Assembly: GCF_014270105.1 (NCBI RefSeq)
Contig: NZ_JACNMF010000001.1
Location: 985,560 to 1,049,559 of the forward strand
DNA from: Hyunsoonleella aquatilis
Lineage (GTDB): Bacteria; Bacteroidota; Bacteroidia; Flavobacteriales; Flavobacteriaceae
Direction: 5' to 3'
DNA length: 64,000 nucleotides
Numbering within the stretch: the first letter of the stretch is position 1; the number at the start of each line of letters is the position of its first letter. Under the pieces are notes generated by a model. That model did no database searches. It was not told the origin of the DNA and was given only the letters and a program-made list of their open reading frames with translations. Below, piece by piece: positions 19,233-26,936 of the stretch. The position numbers and the translations under genes are program-made.

Positions 19233-19358
19233 TTAAAAAAATATTTTAATTGTTAATTGTATCGAGGCGAAAATACTTAACACAAGAATGATGATTAATA
19301 GTATTTTGACTATTTTATATATCAAATCAAATCGTGTTTTGTCGTGTTTTGCTCTCAT
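19233..19358 (-). CDS. Small ORF of 41 codons, single-span membrane peptide (putative)
   Basis: The frame from ATG (19358-19356) to TAA (19235-19233) encodes 41 residues. The first ten are basic and polar (MRAKHDKTRF), followed by a long hydrophobic segment (YKIVKILLIIILVLSIFASI) and a short basic-hydrophobic end. This is the profile of a small inner-membrane peptide with the positive side inside. It begins 8 bp after the -10 element of ECF promoter A3, which would make the transcript leaderless or nearly so. There is no similarity I can name. Chance occurrence in AT-rich DNA is possible, so the call is tentative. Confidence 0.4.
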   Translation of the reverse strand: MRAKHDKTRFDLIYKIVKILLIIILVLSIFASIQLTIKIFF

Positions 19359-19365
19359 ACATCAT

Positions 19366-19393
19366 TAAGACACGTGCTTTGTTTTTTACCCTA
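19366..19393 (-). promoter_or_regulatory. Predicted ECF promoter A3 (TAGGGT-N16-GTCTTA)
   Basis: On the minus strand TAGGGT (19393-19388) and GTCTTA (19371-19366) are separated by 16 bp, with the CCGTAGGGTAAAAA context of A1. It points away from the sigma gene, toward the 41-codon ORF and then the repeat lipoprotein gene. Confidence 0.78.
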
Positions 19394-19470
19394 CGGAAAT
19401 TTTCATTTTCTTTTGAAATAGTTTTTAATTAACTAAAAATCAATAAATTATAAAGTAAAATTTTTATTTC

Positions 19471-19478
19471 TATTTTTG
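19471..19478 (+). promoter_or_regulatory. Possible housekeeping -7 element of the sigma gene
   Basis: TATTTTTG fits TAnnTTTG and lies 25 bp before the ATG of the sigma factor. No clear TTG partner was found, and no ECF-type site faces this gene. Confidence 0.35.
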
Positions 19479-19503
19479 TGATGTCATAATATATTAAGAT
19501 TTT

Positions 19504-20025
19504 ATGAGTAGCTCCAAACCTAAACTTTGCCAAGAATCGCATTTCAATACCTTTTATTTAGAACACGCCCAGGCCATCAATAATTTTGCCTTTTATAAAT
19601 GTGGCGACTCTGCGGTTTCTTTGGATTTGGTCCAAGATGCCTTCTCAAAAATTTGGGAAAATTGTGCAAAAATTAATTTTGAAAAGGCCAAAACCTATTT
19701 GTTTACCACTGTTAATAATTTGTTTTTGAATACCGTTCGCCACCAAAAAGTGGTGCTGAATTATGCAAAAGCCTCACCATATATGGACAGAACGGATATG
19801 AGCCCGGAATATTTGTTGGAAGAGGAAGAATTCAAGCAGAAATTGCAAGCGGTAATTGCTGATTTAAGTGAAGAACAGCGTGAGGTATTTTTATTAAATC
19901 GAATTGAGGATAAAAAATATCGGGAAATTGCTGAACTATTGAATATCTCTCAAAAAACAGTTGAAAAACGTATGTCTGGAGCATTGAAAATATTACGGAA
20001 AAAGATGGAGGGTATAGAAATTTAG
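19504..20025 (+). CDS. ECF RNA polymerase sigma factor (FecI-like), regulator of regulon A
   Basis: A 173-residue sigma-70 family factor of the extracytoplasmic-function type. Region 2 includes LDLVQDAFSKIWEN (about residues 39-55) with the following helix. Region 4 ends in the helix-turn-helix YREIAELLNISQKTVEKRM near residues 139-157. It is followed after 121 bp by a FecR-type anti-sigma gene and then a TonB-dependent receptor, the standard surface-signalling arrangement in Bacteroidota. Four matching promoters (TAGGGT-N16-GTCTTA) lie within 4 kb, and this factor is the obvious candidate to read them, although none faces its own gene. Confidence 0.93.
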   Translation: MSSSKPKLCQESHFNTFYLEHAQAINNFAFYKCGDSAVSLDLVQDAFSKIWENCAKINFEKAKTYLFTTVNNLFLNTVRHQKVVLNYAKASPYMDRTDMSPEYLLEEEEFKQKLQAVIADLSEEQREVFLLNRIEDKKYREIAELLNISQKTVEKRMSGALKILRKKMEGIEI

Positions 20026-20039
20026 ATTGAAGAATTCCT

Positions 20040-20090
20040 CCGAGGTTTCCTCGGTTTCAGTTGAATCTGTCATTCTCGCGAAAGCGGGAA
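20040..20090 (+). repeat. Hairpins in the sigma/anti-sigma gap, including a GTCATTC-type dispersed repeat
   Basis: A short perfect stem CCGAGG-ttt-CCTCGG (20040-20054) is followed by GTCATTCTCGC-gaaa-GCGGGAA (20069-20090). The second is a copy of the dispersed GTCATTC hairpin family (also at 30909, 34803 and 53855). The pair lies just upstream of ECF promoter A4 and may reduce read-through from the sigma gene. Confidence 0.6.
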
Positions 20091-20099
20091 AAAAAAGTG

Positions 20100-20127
20100 T
20101 AGGGTAAATAAATATATAGGTGTCTTA
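20100..20127 (+). promoter_or_regulatory. Predicted ECF promoter A4 (TAGGGT-N16-GTCTTA) of the anti-sigma/receptor operon
   Basis: TAGGGT (20100-20105) and GTCTTA (20122-20127) are separated by 16 bp, and the FecR-type start codon is 19 bp downstream. It would place the anti-sigma and the receptor under control of the sigma factor, giving feedback control. Confidence 0.85.
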
Positions 20128-20146
20128 AGTTTGAAAAGCACAAAAA

Positions 20147-21061
20147 ATGAGTAAAGAAAACGACATATTAAAATGGTTTGATGGAGAGATTTCTGCGGAA
20201 GACATCAAAGCCCGCTACCCCGACGAGGACTTTTCCACTTTGGAAAAAACTGGATTTTACACCAAACAATTGGAAGCGCCAAAAGTAGACACGGAAAAAG
20301 CTTTAGCCGATTTTAAAAAGAAAAACTTTAAAAAAGAAGTGCCTAAGGTAATCCCTTTAAACTTTAAGTCATTTTTGAGAGTGGCCGCTGTAGTTGTCGC
20401 TCTGTTAACCTCGTCTTATTTTGTGTTTTTCAACAATACCATGTCGTTTTCAACAGAAATTGCACAAACAGAAACCTTTAATTTACCTGATAATTCTGAA
20501 GTGATTTTGAATGCACATTCGAAATTATCATATAACAAGAAACAATGGAAAACTGACAGAACTTTGGATTTGGATGGTGAAGCCTTTTTTAAAGTAATGA
20601 AAGGTGAAAAATTTTCGGTGATGACTGATGCTGGAGTGGTACAAGTTTTAGGAACGCAATTTAATGTAAAGGAGCGCGACAATTATTTTGAAGTGCAGTG
20701 TTTTGAAGGTTCGGTGAGTGTGACGAGTGGCGAGAATGAAAAGATTTTAAAACCAGGAAACACATTCAGAATGGTGAATGGAAAAATCATTGAGGTGAAA
20801 GATTTTAATGCGACAAGACCGTCTTGGTTGGCGCAAGAATCTACTTTTGATGGAGTTCCGCTTTGGCAAGTTATTGATGAATTAGAGCATCAATACGACA
20901 TTAATATTACCGTTGAAAACATCGATACGTCTGTGTTGTACTCTGGTGGATTTACCCACAACGATATCAATGTTGCTTTACAATCTGTTTCCATTCCATT
21001 AAAATTAAGTTATAAAATAAACGGTAAAACAGTTGAATTCTACGATTATGAATCTAACTAA
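20147..21061 (+). CDS. FecR-type anti-sigma factor (FecR and DUF4974 domains)
   Basis: A 304-residue inner-membrane regulator. The N-terminal 75 residues are cytoplasmic and would bind the sigma factor. A membrane segment lies near 76-94 (FLRVAAVVVALLTSSYFVFF), the FecR domain at about 105-205 (FNLPDNSEVILNAHSKLSY, GEAFFKV, VLGTQFNV) and a DUF4974 domain at the end (FDGVPLWQVIDELEHQYDI). It would transmit a signal from the outer-membrane receptor to the sigma factor. The TonB-receptor gene overlaps its end by 14 bp, showing tight coupling. Confidence 0.93.
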   Translation: MSKENDILKWFDGEISAEDIKARYPDEDFSTLEKTGFYTKQLEAPKVDTEKALADFKKKNFKKEVPKVIPLNFKSFLRVAAVVVALLTSSYFVFFNNTMSFSTEIAQTETFNLPDNSEVILNAHSKLSYNKKQWKTDRTLDLDGEAFFKVMKGEKFSVMTDAGVVQVLGTQFNVKERDNYFEVQCFEGSVSVTSGENEKILKPGNTFRMVNGKIIEVKDFNATRPSWLAQESTFDGVPLWQVIDELEHQYDINITVENIDTSVLYSGGFTHNDINVALQSVSIPLKLSYKINGKTVEFYDYESN

Positions 21062-23597
21062 CCCCTTCATTTTATCTCTTTTCCTTCTTTTTAATATTTC
21101 ATTAGCACAAGTACAAGCACAGGAAAAGGTGAAATTAGTTGATCTTATCGCGGATTTGGAAACCCGATTTGATGTGAAGTTTTCCTATTCCGTGGAAGAG
21201 GTAAATGCTATTTCGGTAGATCAACCTTCCGAAACGGACACGCTAAAAGATATCATTCAAAACTTAAATAGCACCACGGTTTTAAATTTTAAATTTTTGA
21301 ATGAACGCTATATTACGGTTTCCACTATTGATAAAATGATTGACATTTGTGGTGTTTTAATTTCGGGGGTTGATAATCAACCACTTTTTGGGGCATCGGT
21401 GGTCATTCTTAATTCATCAAAAGGCGTGATTACCTTAGATGATGGTTCGTTTGAAATAGAGGATGTTGGTGTTAATGAAATCATTCAAATTTCTTTTTTA
21501 GGTTTTAAAACATTGATTTTTCAGGCTATTGAATTACGAAAAGGACAAGACAACTGTAAAACCATTTTAGTGCCTGAGCAAAGTGAAGTATTGAATCAAA
21601 TACTCATCTCAAAGTTTTTAACCACTGGTTTACAAAAAGCAACAGATGGAAGTACAGTGTTGAATACTGAAAAATTTGGCGCGTTACCCGGACTGACTGA
21701 ACCTGATATTTTGCAGTCCATTCAAGCCTTACCCGGAGTGGAAAGTGTAAACGAAAGTATTGCGAATATTAATATAAGGGGAGGGACTAACGATCAGAAT
21801 TTAATACTTTGGGATAATATTAAAATGTATCATTCTGGTCATTTTTTCGGATTGATTTCGGCTTATAATCCCTATTTGACCAATAAAGTAATTGTCACTA
21901 AAAACGGAACTTCCAGCGAATTTAGTGATGGGGTATCCAGTACCATTAATATGTTCACCAAAGATGAGGTTGATGCGCAATTTTCAGGAGGTTTTGGTGC
22001 TAATTTAATCCATGCCGATGCGTTTTTAGAAGTGCCTTTGGGTAAAAAAGTAGCGTTGCATGTTTCAGGGAGACGGTCGTTTACCGATGTGTTTTCGTCG
22101 CCTACCTATGACAACTATTTTGAACGTTCGTTTCAAGATAGTGAAATCACTACCAATAGCGAAAATATTAGTGAGAGCAATAGGTCTTCAGATTTTTCAT
22201 TTTATGATTATACTGCGAAGTTGTTATTCGATTTAAATAAAAATCACAAATTCAGAACCAATGTTATCGGCATCAATAATAATCTGGATTATACCGAAAC
22301 ATTCACCAATACCGATGGTGAAACAGAATCAAAAACCAGTAATCTTAAACAGCAAAACTTAGGGTTTGGAGGGAGTTGGGATGCGAAATGGAGTGACAGA
22401 TTTTCAACATCATTAAACGGATTCTATTCAAAATATAATGTGGATGCAGTGGACTACCGAGTTGAAACCGATCAAGAATTGGTTCAGGCGAATGAAGTTT
22501 TAGAAACTGGATTTAAAGTCAAAACCAATTTTAGAATCAAGACCAATTTAAACTTATTAAGTGGTTATCAATTCAGTGAAATCGGTATTTTGAATGCAAC
22601 AGAGGTTAGCGCTCCTGCTTATGATAGAACTAAAAAAGATGTGTTATTAAACCATGCAGGATTTACGGAATTGGAGTTCAATAATAAAAAAACGTATGTA
22701 AGGGCAGGTGTTCGAGGAAACTATTTTCAAAAGTTTAGCAAACTTATCATTGAGCCCCGTTTGAATGTGAGACAAAAGTTGTCCAATCAATTGGCACTTA
22801 AACTGCAAGGAGAGTTTAAAAACCAATCAGCTACACAAATTATCGATTTTCAGGATGACTTTTTAGGGGTTGAAAACAGGCGTTGGATCCTGGCAAACGA
22901 GCAAAATATTCCCATTGCAGAAAGTAAACAAGGTTCTTTTGGGCTTGAATTCAAGCATAATAATTTTGTGATTGATATTGAAGGATTTTATAAAACCGTC
23001 GATGGCATTACCGTATCTAACCAAGGGTTTTATAACAATTTTCAATATTTGAATGCCACGGGAAGTTATGAAGCAAAAGGTGCAGAGTTTCTAATAAATA
23101 AAACTGCTAAAAATTACAGTACTTGGGTAAGCTATACCTATGCTATGAACGATTATGAGTTTGAAACCTTATCGCCACCCAAGTTTCCTAATAACGTAGA
23201 TATCAGGCATTCAGTGTCTTTGGCATTTAACTATAATATTTTAGAAAATTTAGAAGTATCTGCAGGTGGTATTTGGCGCACAGGACGACCTTTTACAAAA
23301 CCAGTTGAAGGTAATGAAACCATACAAAACGGAAATAATACTGTGGTGAACTATGATTCACCCAATAGTGAAAATTTAGATGATTTTATACGTTTGGATG
23401 CTTCGTTGAACTATAAATTTAATCTTTCTGATGGCATACAATCTTCATTACGAGTTGGTGTTATTAATCTGTTTGATAGAAGGAATACAATAAACACCTA
23501 TTACGAAGTAGATCCTAACGATTCCGATAATGCTATCAAAATAGAAAACAAGTCTTTGGGACTTACACCCAACATCAGCTTCAGATGTTATTTCTGA
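21048..23597 (+). CDS. TonB-dependent receptor with N-terminal STN signalling domain
   Basis: An 849-residue outer-membrane protein from the ATG at 21048 (MNLTNPFILSLFLLF). The signal peptide is followed by a secretin/TonB short N-terminal (STN) domain (VDLIADLETRFDVKFSYSVE), a carboxypeptidase-regulatory-like beta-sandwich (ICGVLISGVDNQPLFGASVV), then plug (LPGLTEPDILQSIQALPGVE, INIRGGTNDQN) and the barrel ending in the Phe-terminated strand NISFRCYF. The STN domain is the part that contacts FecR-type regulators, so the receptor both imports a ligand and signals. No SusD partner follows, so it is a stand-alone receptor. The ligand is unknown. Confidence 0.92.
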   Translation: MNLTNPFILSLFLLFNISLAQVQAQEKVKLVDLIADLETRFDVKFSYSVEEVNAISVDQPSETDTLKDIIQNLNSTTVLNFKFLNERYITVSTIDKMIDICGVLISGVDNQPLFGASVVILNSSKGVITLDDGSFEIEDVGVNEIIQISFLGFKTLIFQAIELRKGQDNCKTILVPEQSEVLNQILISKFLTTGLQKATDGSTVLNTEKFGALPGLTEPDILQSIQALPGVESVNESIANINIRGGTNDQNLILWDNIKMYHSGHFFGLISAYNPYLTNKVIVTKNGTSSEFSDGVSSTINMFTKDEVDAQFSGGFGANLIHADAFLEVPLGKKVALHVSGRRSFTDVFSSPTYDNYFERSFQDSEITTNSENISESNRSSDFSFYDYTAKLLFDLNKNHKFRTNVIGINNNLDYTETFTNTDGETESKTSNLKQQNLGFGGSWDAKWSDRFSTSLNGFYSKYNVDAVDYRVETDQELVQANEVLETGFKVKTNFRIKTNLNLLSGYQFSEIGILNATEVSAPAYDRTKKDVLLNHAGFTELEFNNKKTYVRAGVRGNYFQKFSKLIIEPRLNVRQKLSNQLALKLQGEFKNQSATQIIDFQDDFLGVENRRWILANEQNIPIAESKQGSFGLEFKHNNFVIDIEGFYKTVDGITVSNQGFYNNFQYLNATGSYEAKGAEFLINKTAKNYSTWVSYTYAMNDYEFETLSPPKFPNNVDIRHSVSLAFNYNILENLEVSAGGIWRTGRPFTKPVEGNETIQNGNNTVVNYDSPNSENLDDFIRLDASLNYKFNLSDGIQSSLRVGVINLFDRRNTINTYYEVDPNDSDNAIKIENKSLGLTPNISFRCYF

Positions 23598-23637
23598 CAT
23601 AAAAAATCGATTAAAAGCATTTTTTTTCGACAAAGTG

Positions 23638-23667
23638 TTGTTTTGTAACTTTTTTTTTATACATTTG
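23638..23667 (+). promoter_or_regulatory. Bacteroidota sigma-A promoter (TTG-N19-TACATTTG)
   Basis: TTG (23638-23640) and TACATTTG (23660-23667) are separated by 19 bp, a full match to the consensus. The DUF6588 gene starts 24 bp downstream, so this gene is separate from the ECF operon. Confidence 0.8.
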
Positions 23668-23691
23668 TCCTATCCAAATCTATAAACCATA

Positions 23692-24714
23692 ATGAAAAAG
23701 TTAACCCTTTTTGCCCTTTTTAGTTTAATAACGATTACTTCAAAAGCTCAGGACCTCGATGCTTTGTTTGCAGCAGGAGAGGAAAGTGCCGAGCGTTTTA
23801 CAAACGATTATTTAAGACCGGCGACTAACGGATTGATGCACAGCATGAATGCTGGTTGGTTTAATACGGCGGATGCTAAACCCCTTGGCGGATTTGAAAT
23901 ATCCATTATAGCAAATGCTTCGATGGTAAAGGACGAACACAAAATGTTTTTATTGGATCTGGATACTTATGATAATGAAGAAGTCACGTTTGAGTTTGCC
24001 GATTCTAGTGTTAGAGCCAGAAATGTGGCCACTGCTTTAGGAGAAAACAATCCTGATATCGATATTATTGTAAGAAATAGGGATTTTCCTAATATAAACG
24101 AGCGGATTACGTTGCCTACAGGATTAGGTGATGCCAGTGCCAATTTATTGCCTACAGCATTTTTACAGGGTGCTTTGGGCATTAGCCAAGGTATTGAACT
24201 TAAAGCTCGATTTGTGCCCAAAATTAAAACAGATGATGTTGAACTCGGCATGTTCGGTGCCGGAGTGCAATTTGAAGTTACAAAATGGCTGCCGGCGGAT
24301 AAATTATTGCCAATTGCAATCTCTGGGTTGGTGGCCTATACAAACTTGAACGGTTCTTATGATATTTCAGGTACTTCTGGAGTTTCAGGAAGCGACCAAC
24401 GTTTAGAAAACAATACAAGTACATGGCTATTCCAAGCTATTGTATCTACAAAACTCCCAGTCATCAATTTTTATGGAGGTTTGGGTTATATCAAAGGAAA
24501 ATCAGAGTCTGATGTGCTAGGAACGTACACAGTTACATCCGGTCCTTTTATAACAGAGTCTTATGTTGACCCGTTTTCAGTGTCTAGCGAGGTTTCTGAT
24601 GTTAGGGGTACGATAGGCACAAAATTGAAAGTTGGATTTTTTAGATTGAACGCAGAATATCACCTATCCGAATTTAACGCCTTTTCAGTAGGCCTTAACT
24701 TCGGTTTCAGGTAA
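23692..24714 (+). CDS. DUF6588 family exported protein, probable outer-membrane beta-barrel
   Basis: A 340-residue protein with a signal peptide (LTLFALFSLITITSKAQ). The N-terminus (DLDALFAAGEESAERFTNDYLRPA) and the middle stretch LPTAFLQGALGISQGIELKARFVP fit the DUF6588 family. The C-terminal half alternates amphipathic strands and ends in VGLNFGFR, typical of outer-membrane barrels. The function is unknown. It has its own strong promoter and is closed by a terminator at about 24793-24823. Confidence 0.78.
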   Translation: MKKLTLFALFSLITITSKAQDLDALFAAGEESAERFTNDYLRPATNGLMHSMNAGWFNTADAKPLGGFEISIIANASMVKDEHKMFLLDLDTYDNEEVTFEFADSSVRARNVATALGENNPDIDIIVRNRDFPNINERITLPTGLGDASANLLPTAFLQGALGISQGIELKARFVPKIKTDDVELGMFGAGVQFEVTKWLPADKLLPIAISGLVAYTNLNGSYDISGTSGVSGSDQRLENNTSTWLFQAIVSTKLPVINFYGGLGYIKGKSESDVLGTYTVTSGPFITESYVDPFSVSSEVSDVRGTIGTKLKVGFFRLNAEYHLSEFNAFSVGLNFGFR

Positions 24715-24792
24715 AATATAAAAGAGAATTATAGTGTATTTTCATATAATTGTTTAGTTTTTTTAGTTAGTTTTTTATTTAATTTAATTTCG

Positions 24793-24823
24793 AAAGGTGC
24801 ATGATTTAATCATGCACTTTTTT
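24793..24823 (+). terminator. Intrinsic terminator downstream of the DUF6588 gene
   Basis: GTGCATGAT pairs with ATCATGCAC around tta and is followed by TTTTTT. The A-rich left flank would extend the stem. Confidence 0.85.
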
Positions 24824-24889
24824 CGTTAACAGCCGAATAATTAGTAATATTGCATGACTTAAATCATAGAAAAGAATTCGTGTCAATTC

Positions 24890-24897
24890 TATCTTTG
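24890..24897 (+). promoter_or_regulatory. Candidate -7 element (TATCTTTG) of mdh
   Basis: TATCTTTG fits TAnnTTTG and lies 66 bp before the chosen mdh start. No TTG was found at the right spacing. Confidence 0.4.
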
Positions 24898-24963
24898 CAA
24901 AGTCAAAATTTCCATAGGAAAAACAATTTATTTCAACATAAAAAACAACCTAAAAACAGTATT

Positions 24964-25890
24964 ATGAAAGTTACAGTAGTTGGAGCAGGAGCAGTAGGCG
25001 CAAGTTGTGCCGAATATATCGCTATCAAGGATTTTGCATCAGAAGTTGTGTTGCTAGATATCAAGGAGGGTTATGCCGAAGGGAAAGCCATGGATTTAAT
25101 GCAAACCGCTTCCTTAAACGGTTTTGACACAAAAATTACCGGGATTACCAACGACTATTCTAAAACAGCAGGAAGTTCAATTTGTGTGATTACCTCAGGA
25201 ATTCCTCGTAAACCTGGAATGACCCGTGAGGAATTGATTGGTATCAATGCAGGTATCGTAAAATCGGTATCTTCAAGCTTAATCGAACATTCCCCTGATA
25301 CCATCATTATTGTGGTGAGCAATCCGATGGACACGATGACCTATTTAGTTCATAAAACCACAGATTTACCAAAAAATAAAATCATCGGTATGGGCGGTGC
25401 TTTAGATTCTGCACGTTTTAAGTACAGATTGGCAGAGGCGATGGAAGCCCCAATTAGCGATATCGACGGTATGGTTATTGGAGGCCATAGTGATACGGGA
25501 ATGGTACCATTAACAAGTCATGCTACAAGAAATAGTGTAAAAGTTTCGGAATTTTTAAGTGAGGAGCGGCTAAACCAAGTAAAAGAAGATACCAAAGTTG
25601 GTGGTGCTACTTTGACTAAATTATTAGGTACGTCTGCTTGGTATGCACCGGGAGCGGCAGTAAGCGCTTTGGTTCAAGCCATTGCTTGCGATCAGAAGAA
25701 GCTATTCCCTTGTTCTACATTATTGGAAGGCGAATACGGATTAAAAGATATTTGTATAGGAGTGCCAGTGATTTTAGGACGAAACGGGATTGAAAAGATT
25801 GTGGATATCCCATTGAGCGATGCTGAGAAAGACCATATGAAGGCCAGTGCTGAAGGGGTTTCAAAAACAAATGGATTATTGGAATTATAA
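24964..25890 (+). CDS. mdh: Malate dehydrogenase
   Basis: A 308-residue NAD-dependent enzyme interconverting malate and oxaloacetate in the citric acid cycle. The start is the ATG at 24964 (MKVTVVGAGAVGASCAEYIA), which begins directly with the Rossmann GxGxxG. The frame is open further upstream, but those 38 residues are polar and unlike the family. Substrate-binding and catalytic elements are visible: SGIPRKPGMTREEL, VVSNPMDTMTYL, and GGHSDTGMVPL with the catalytic His. The lactate/malate-type length and the GMTREEL loop favour malate. A terminator follows 30 bp after the stop. Confidence 0.95.
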   Translation: MKVTVVGAGAVGASCAEYIAIKDFASEVVLLDIKEGYAEGKAMDLMQTASLNGFDTKITGITNDYSKTAGSSICVITSGIPRKPGMTREELIGINAGIVKSVSSSLIEHSPDTIIIVVSNPMDTMTYLVHKTTDLPKNKIIGMGGALDSARFKYRLAEAMEAPISDIDGMVIGGHSDTGMVPLTSHATRNSVKVSEFLSEERLNQVKEDTKVGGATLTKLLGTSAWYAPGAAVSALVQAIACDQKKLFPCSTLLEGEYGLKDICIGVPVILGRNGIEKIVDIPLSDAEKDHMKASAEGVSKTNGLLEL

Positions 25891-25920
25891 TAGCATTTCC
25901 ATTTTTAATATATAACATTT

Positions 25921-25947
25921 GGCTATCAATTTTTGATAGCCTTTTTT
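25921..25947 (+). terminator. Intrinsic terminator of mdh
   Basis: GGCTATCAA pairs with TTGATAGCC around a short T-rich loop and is followed by TTTTTTG. The SecD-like lipoprotein gene starts 15 bp later. Confidence 0.88.
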
Positions 25948-25961
25948 GTAAGTCTCTATTT

Positions 25962-26891
25962 ATGAAAAAAATTCTTTTACTAACGGTTTTCGCAATACTG
26001 TTTTCCTGTGATGCTTTTAAGCAGAAAGAGGAACATAGATTTGTGTACGCTTTTGAAAATGAGAGCGATTGGTCCAAATCTGAACAGCTAAAAACAATTG
26101 AGGTCATAAAAACAAGGTTAAATGGTGTTGGGGTTCAAAATGAAGTGAAACGTTTTGGCGAAAAGCATTTGGAAGTGTTGGTAAAGGTTGCTCAATTGGA
26201 CGTTCAGCGTCTTGATCAGTTGATTATAAATCAGGGCAAATTAGAATTTTGGGAGCTATACAAAGCAGAAGAATTTTTGTCCTATATAGGCGAGACACTT
26301 TACACTATTGAAGAAAGCAATACTTCGGACAGCTTGAAAGTGACTTCAAAATTCGACCTATCTCCAGGTTATCAAGGAGGTCCGATAGTTATCCATGTCA
26401 AACAGGATGATTCCGAAACTGTTTTAAATTTGTTGAATAGCGAAGCATCCAGGCCAAACCTTCCATCGGAATTTAAAAATGTGAAATTTTTATTTGGTAT
26501 TGAAGAAAATGGACGTTTGCCGATATACGCTATTCGGTCTAATGAGGATAACAAAGCACCTTTGACGGGAGAAGTGATTACAAAGGCAAACAATGCTTTT
26601 GGCCCAACAGGGAGACCAGAAATATCCATAGAAATGAATCAAGATGGAGCCCTAATATGGGAGCGCTTAACGGGAAGAGCATTTCAAAAAGGAACTTCTA
26701 TAGCCATAACATTGAATAATGTAGTGTATTCTGCTCCCGGAGTTACAGCCGGTCCCATTAAAGGAGGAAGGTCTTCGGTTTCTGGAAATTTTACAGCCGA
26801 GGAAGCCCAGGATTTAGCCATTATTTTGTCTTCGGGACAAGTGATTCCCGAGTTGAAATTAATAGAGTATAGCGCAGTTTCAAACAGATAA
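25962..26891 (+). CDS. Stand-alone SecD P1-domain lipoprotein (SecD-like, no membrane domain)
   Basis: A 309-residue protein with a lipoprotein signal (LLTVFAILFSC, Cys16) and no further membrane segment. The remainder corresponds to the SecD periplasmic P1 region. An N-terminal ferredoxin-like part (IEVIKTRLNGVGVQNEVKRF, INQGKLEFWELYKAEEF) is followed by the P1 head from GGPIVIHV onward. Comparing the block starting GPTGRPEISIEMN with the SecDF protein encoded 2 kb downstream, I count 44 identities in 64 aligned positions by eye. It thus looks like a duplicate of the SecD soluble domain tethered by lipid. It may assist export or compete with SecDF; the role is unknown. Confidence 0.85.
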   Translation: MKKILLLTVFAILFSCDAFKQKEEHRFVYAFENESDWSKSEQLKTIEVIKTRLNGVGVQNEVKRFGEKHLEVLVKVAQLDVQRLDQLIINQGKLEFWELYKAEEFLSYIGETLYTIEESNTSDSLKVTSKFDLSPGYQGGPIVIHVKQDDSETVLNLLNSEASRPNLPSEFKNVKFLFGIEENGRLPIYAIRSNEDNKAPLTGEVITKANNAFGPTGRPEISIEMNQDGALIWERLTGRAFQKGTSIAITLNNVVYSAPGVTAGPIKGGRSSVSGNFTAEEAQDLAIILSSGQVIPELKLIEYSAVSNR

Positions 26892-26924
26892 TTCCCAGGC
26901 ATTACTTAAACAAGTTTATTTTTT

Positions 26925-26932
26925 TATATTTG
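26925..26932 (+). promoter_or_regulatory. Possible -7 element close to the 204-aa gene
   Basis: TATATTTG fits TAnnTTTG but lies only 4 bp before the ATG at 26937, so a transcript would start inside or just at the gene. It may be fortuitous. Confidence 0.25.
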
Positions 26933-26936
26933 GCGC

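Noticed and set aside
24850-24963. An N-terminal extension of malate dehydrogenase
   Set aside because: The 38 extra residues are polar and contain no targeting signal, and the family starts at the Rossmann strand encoded at 24964.
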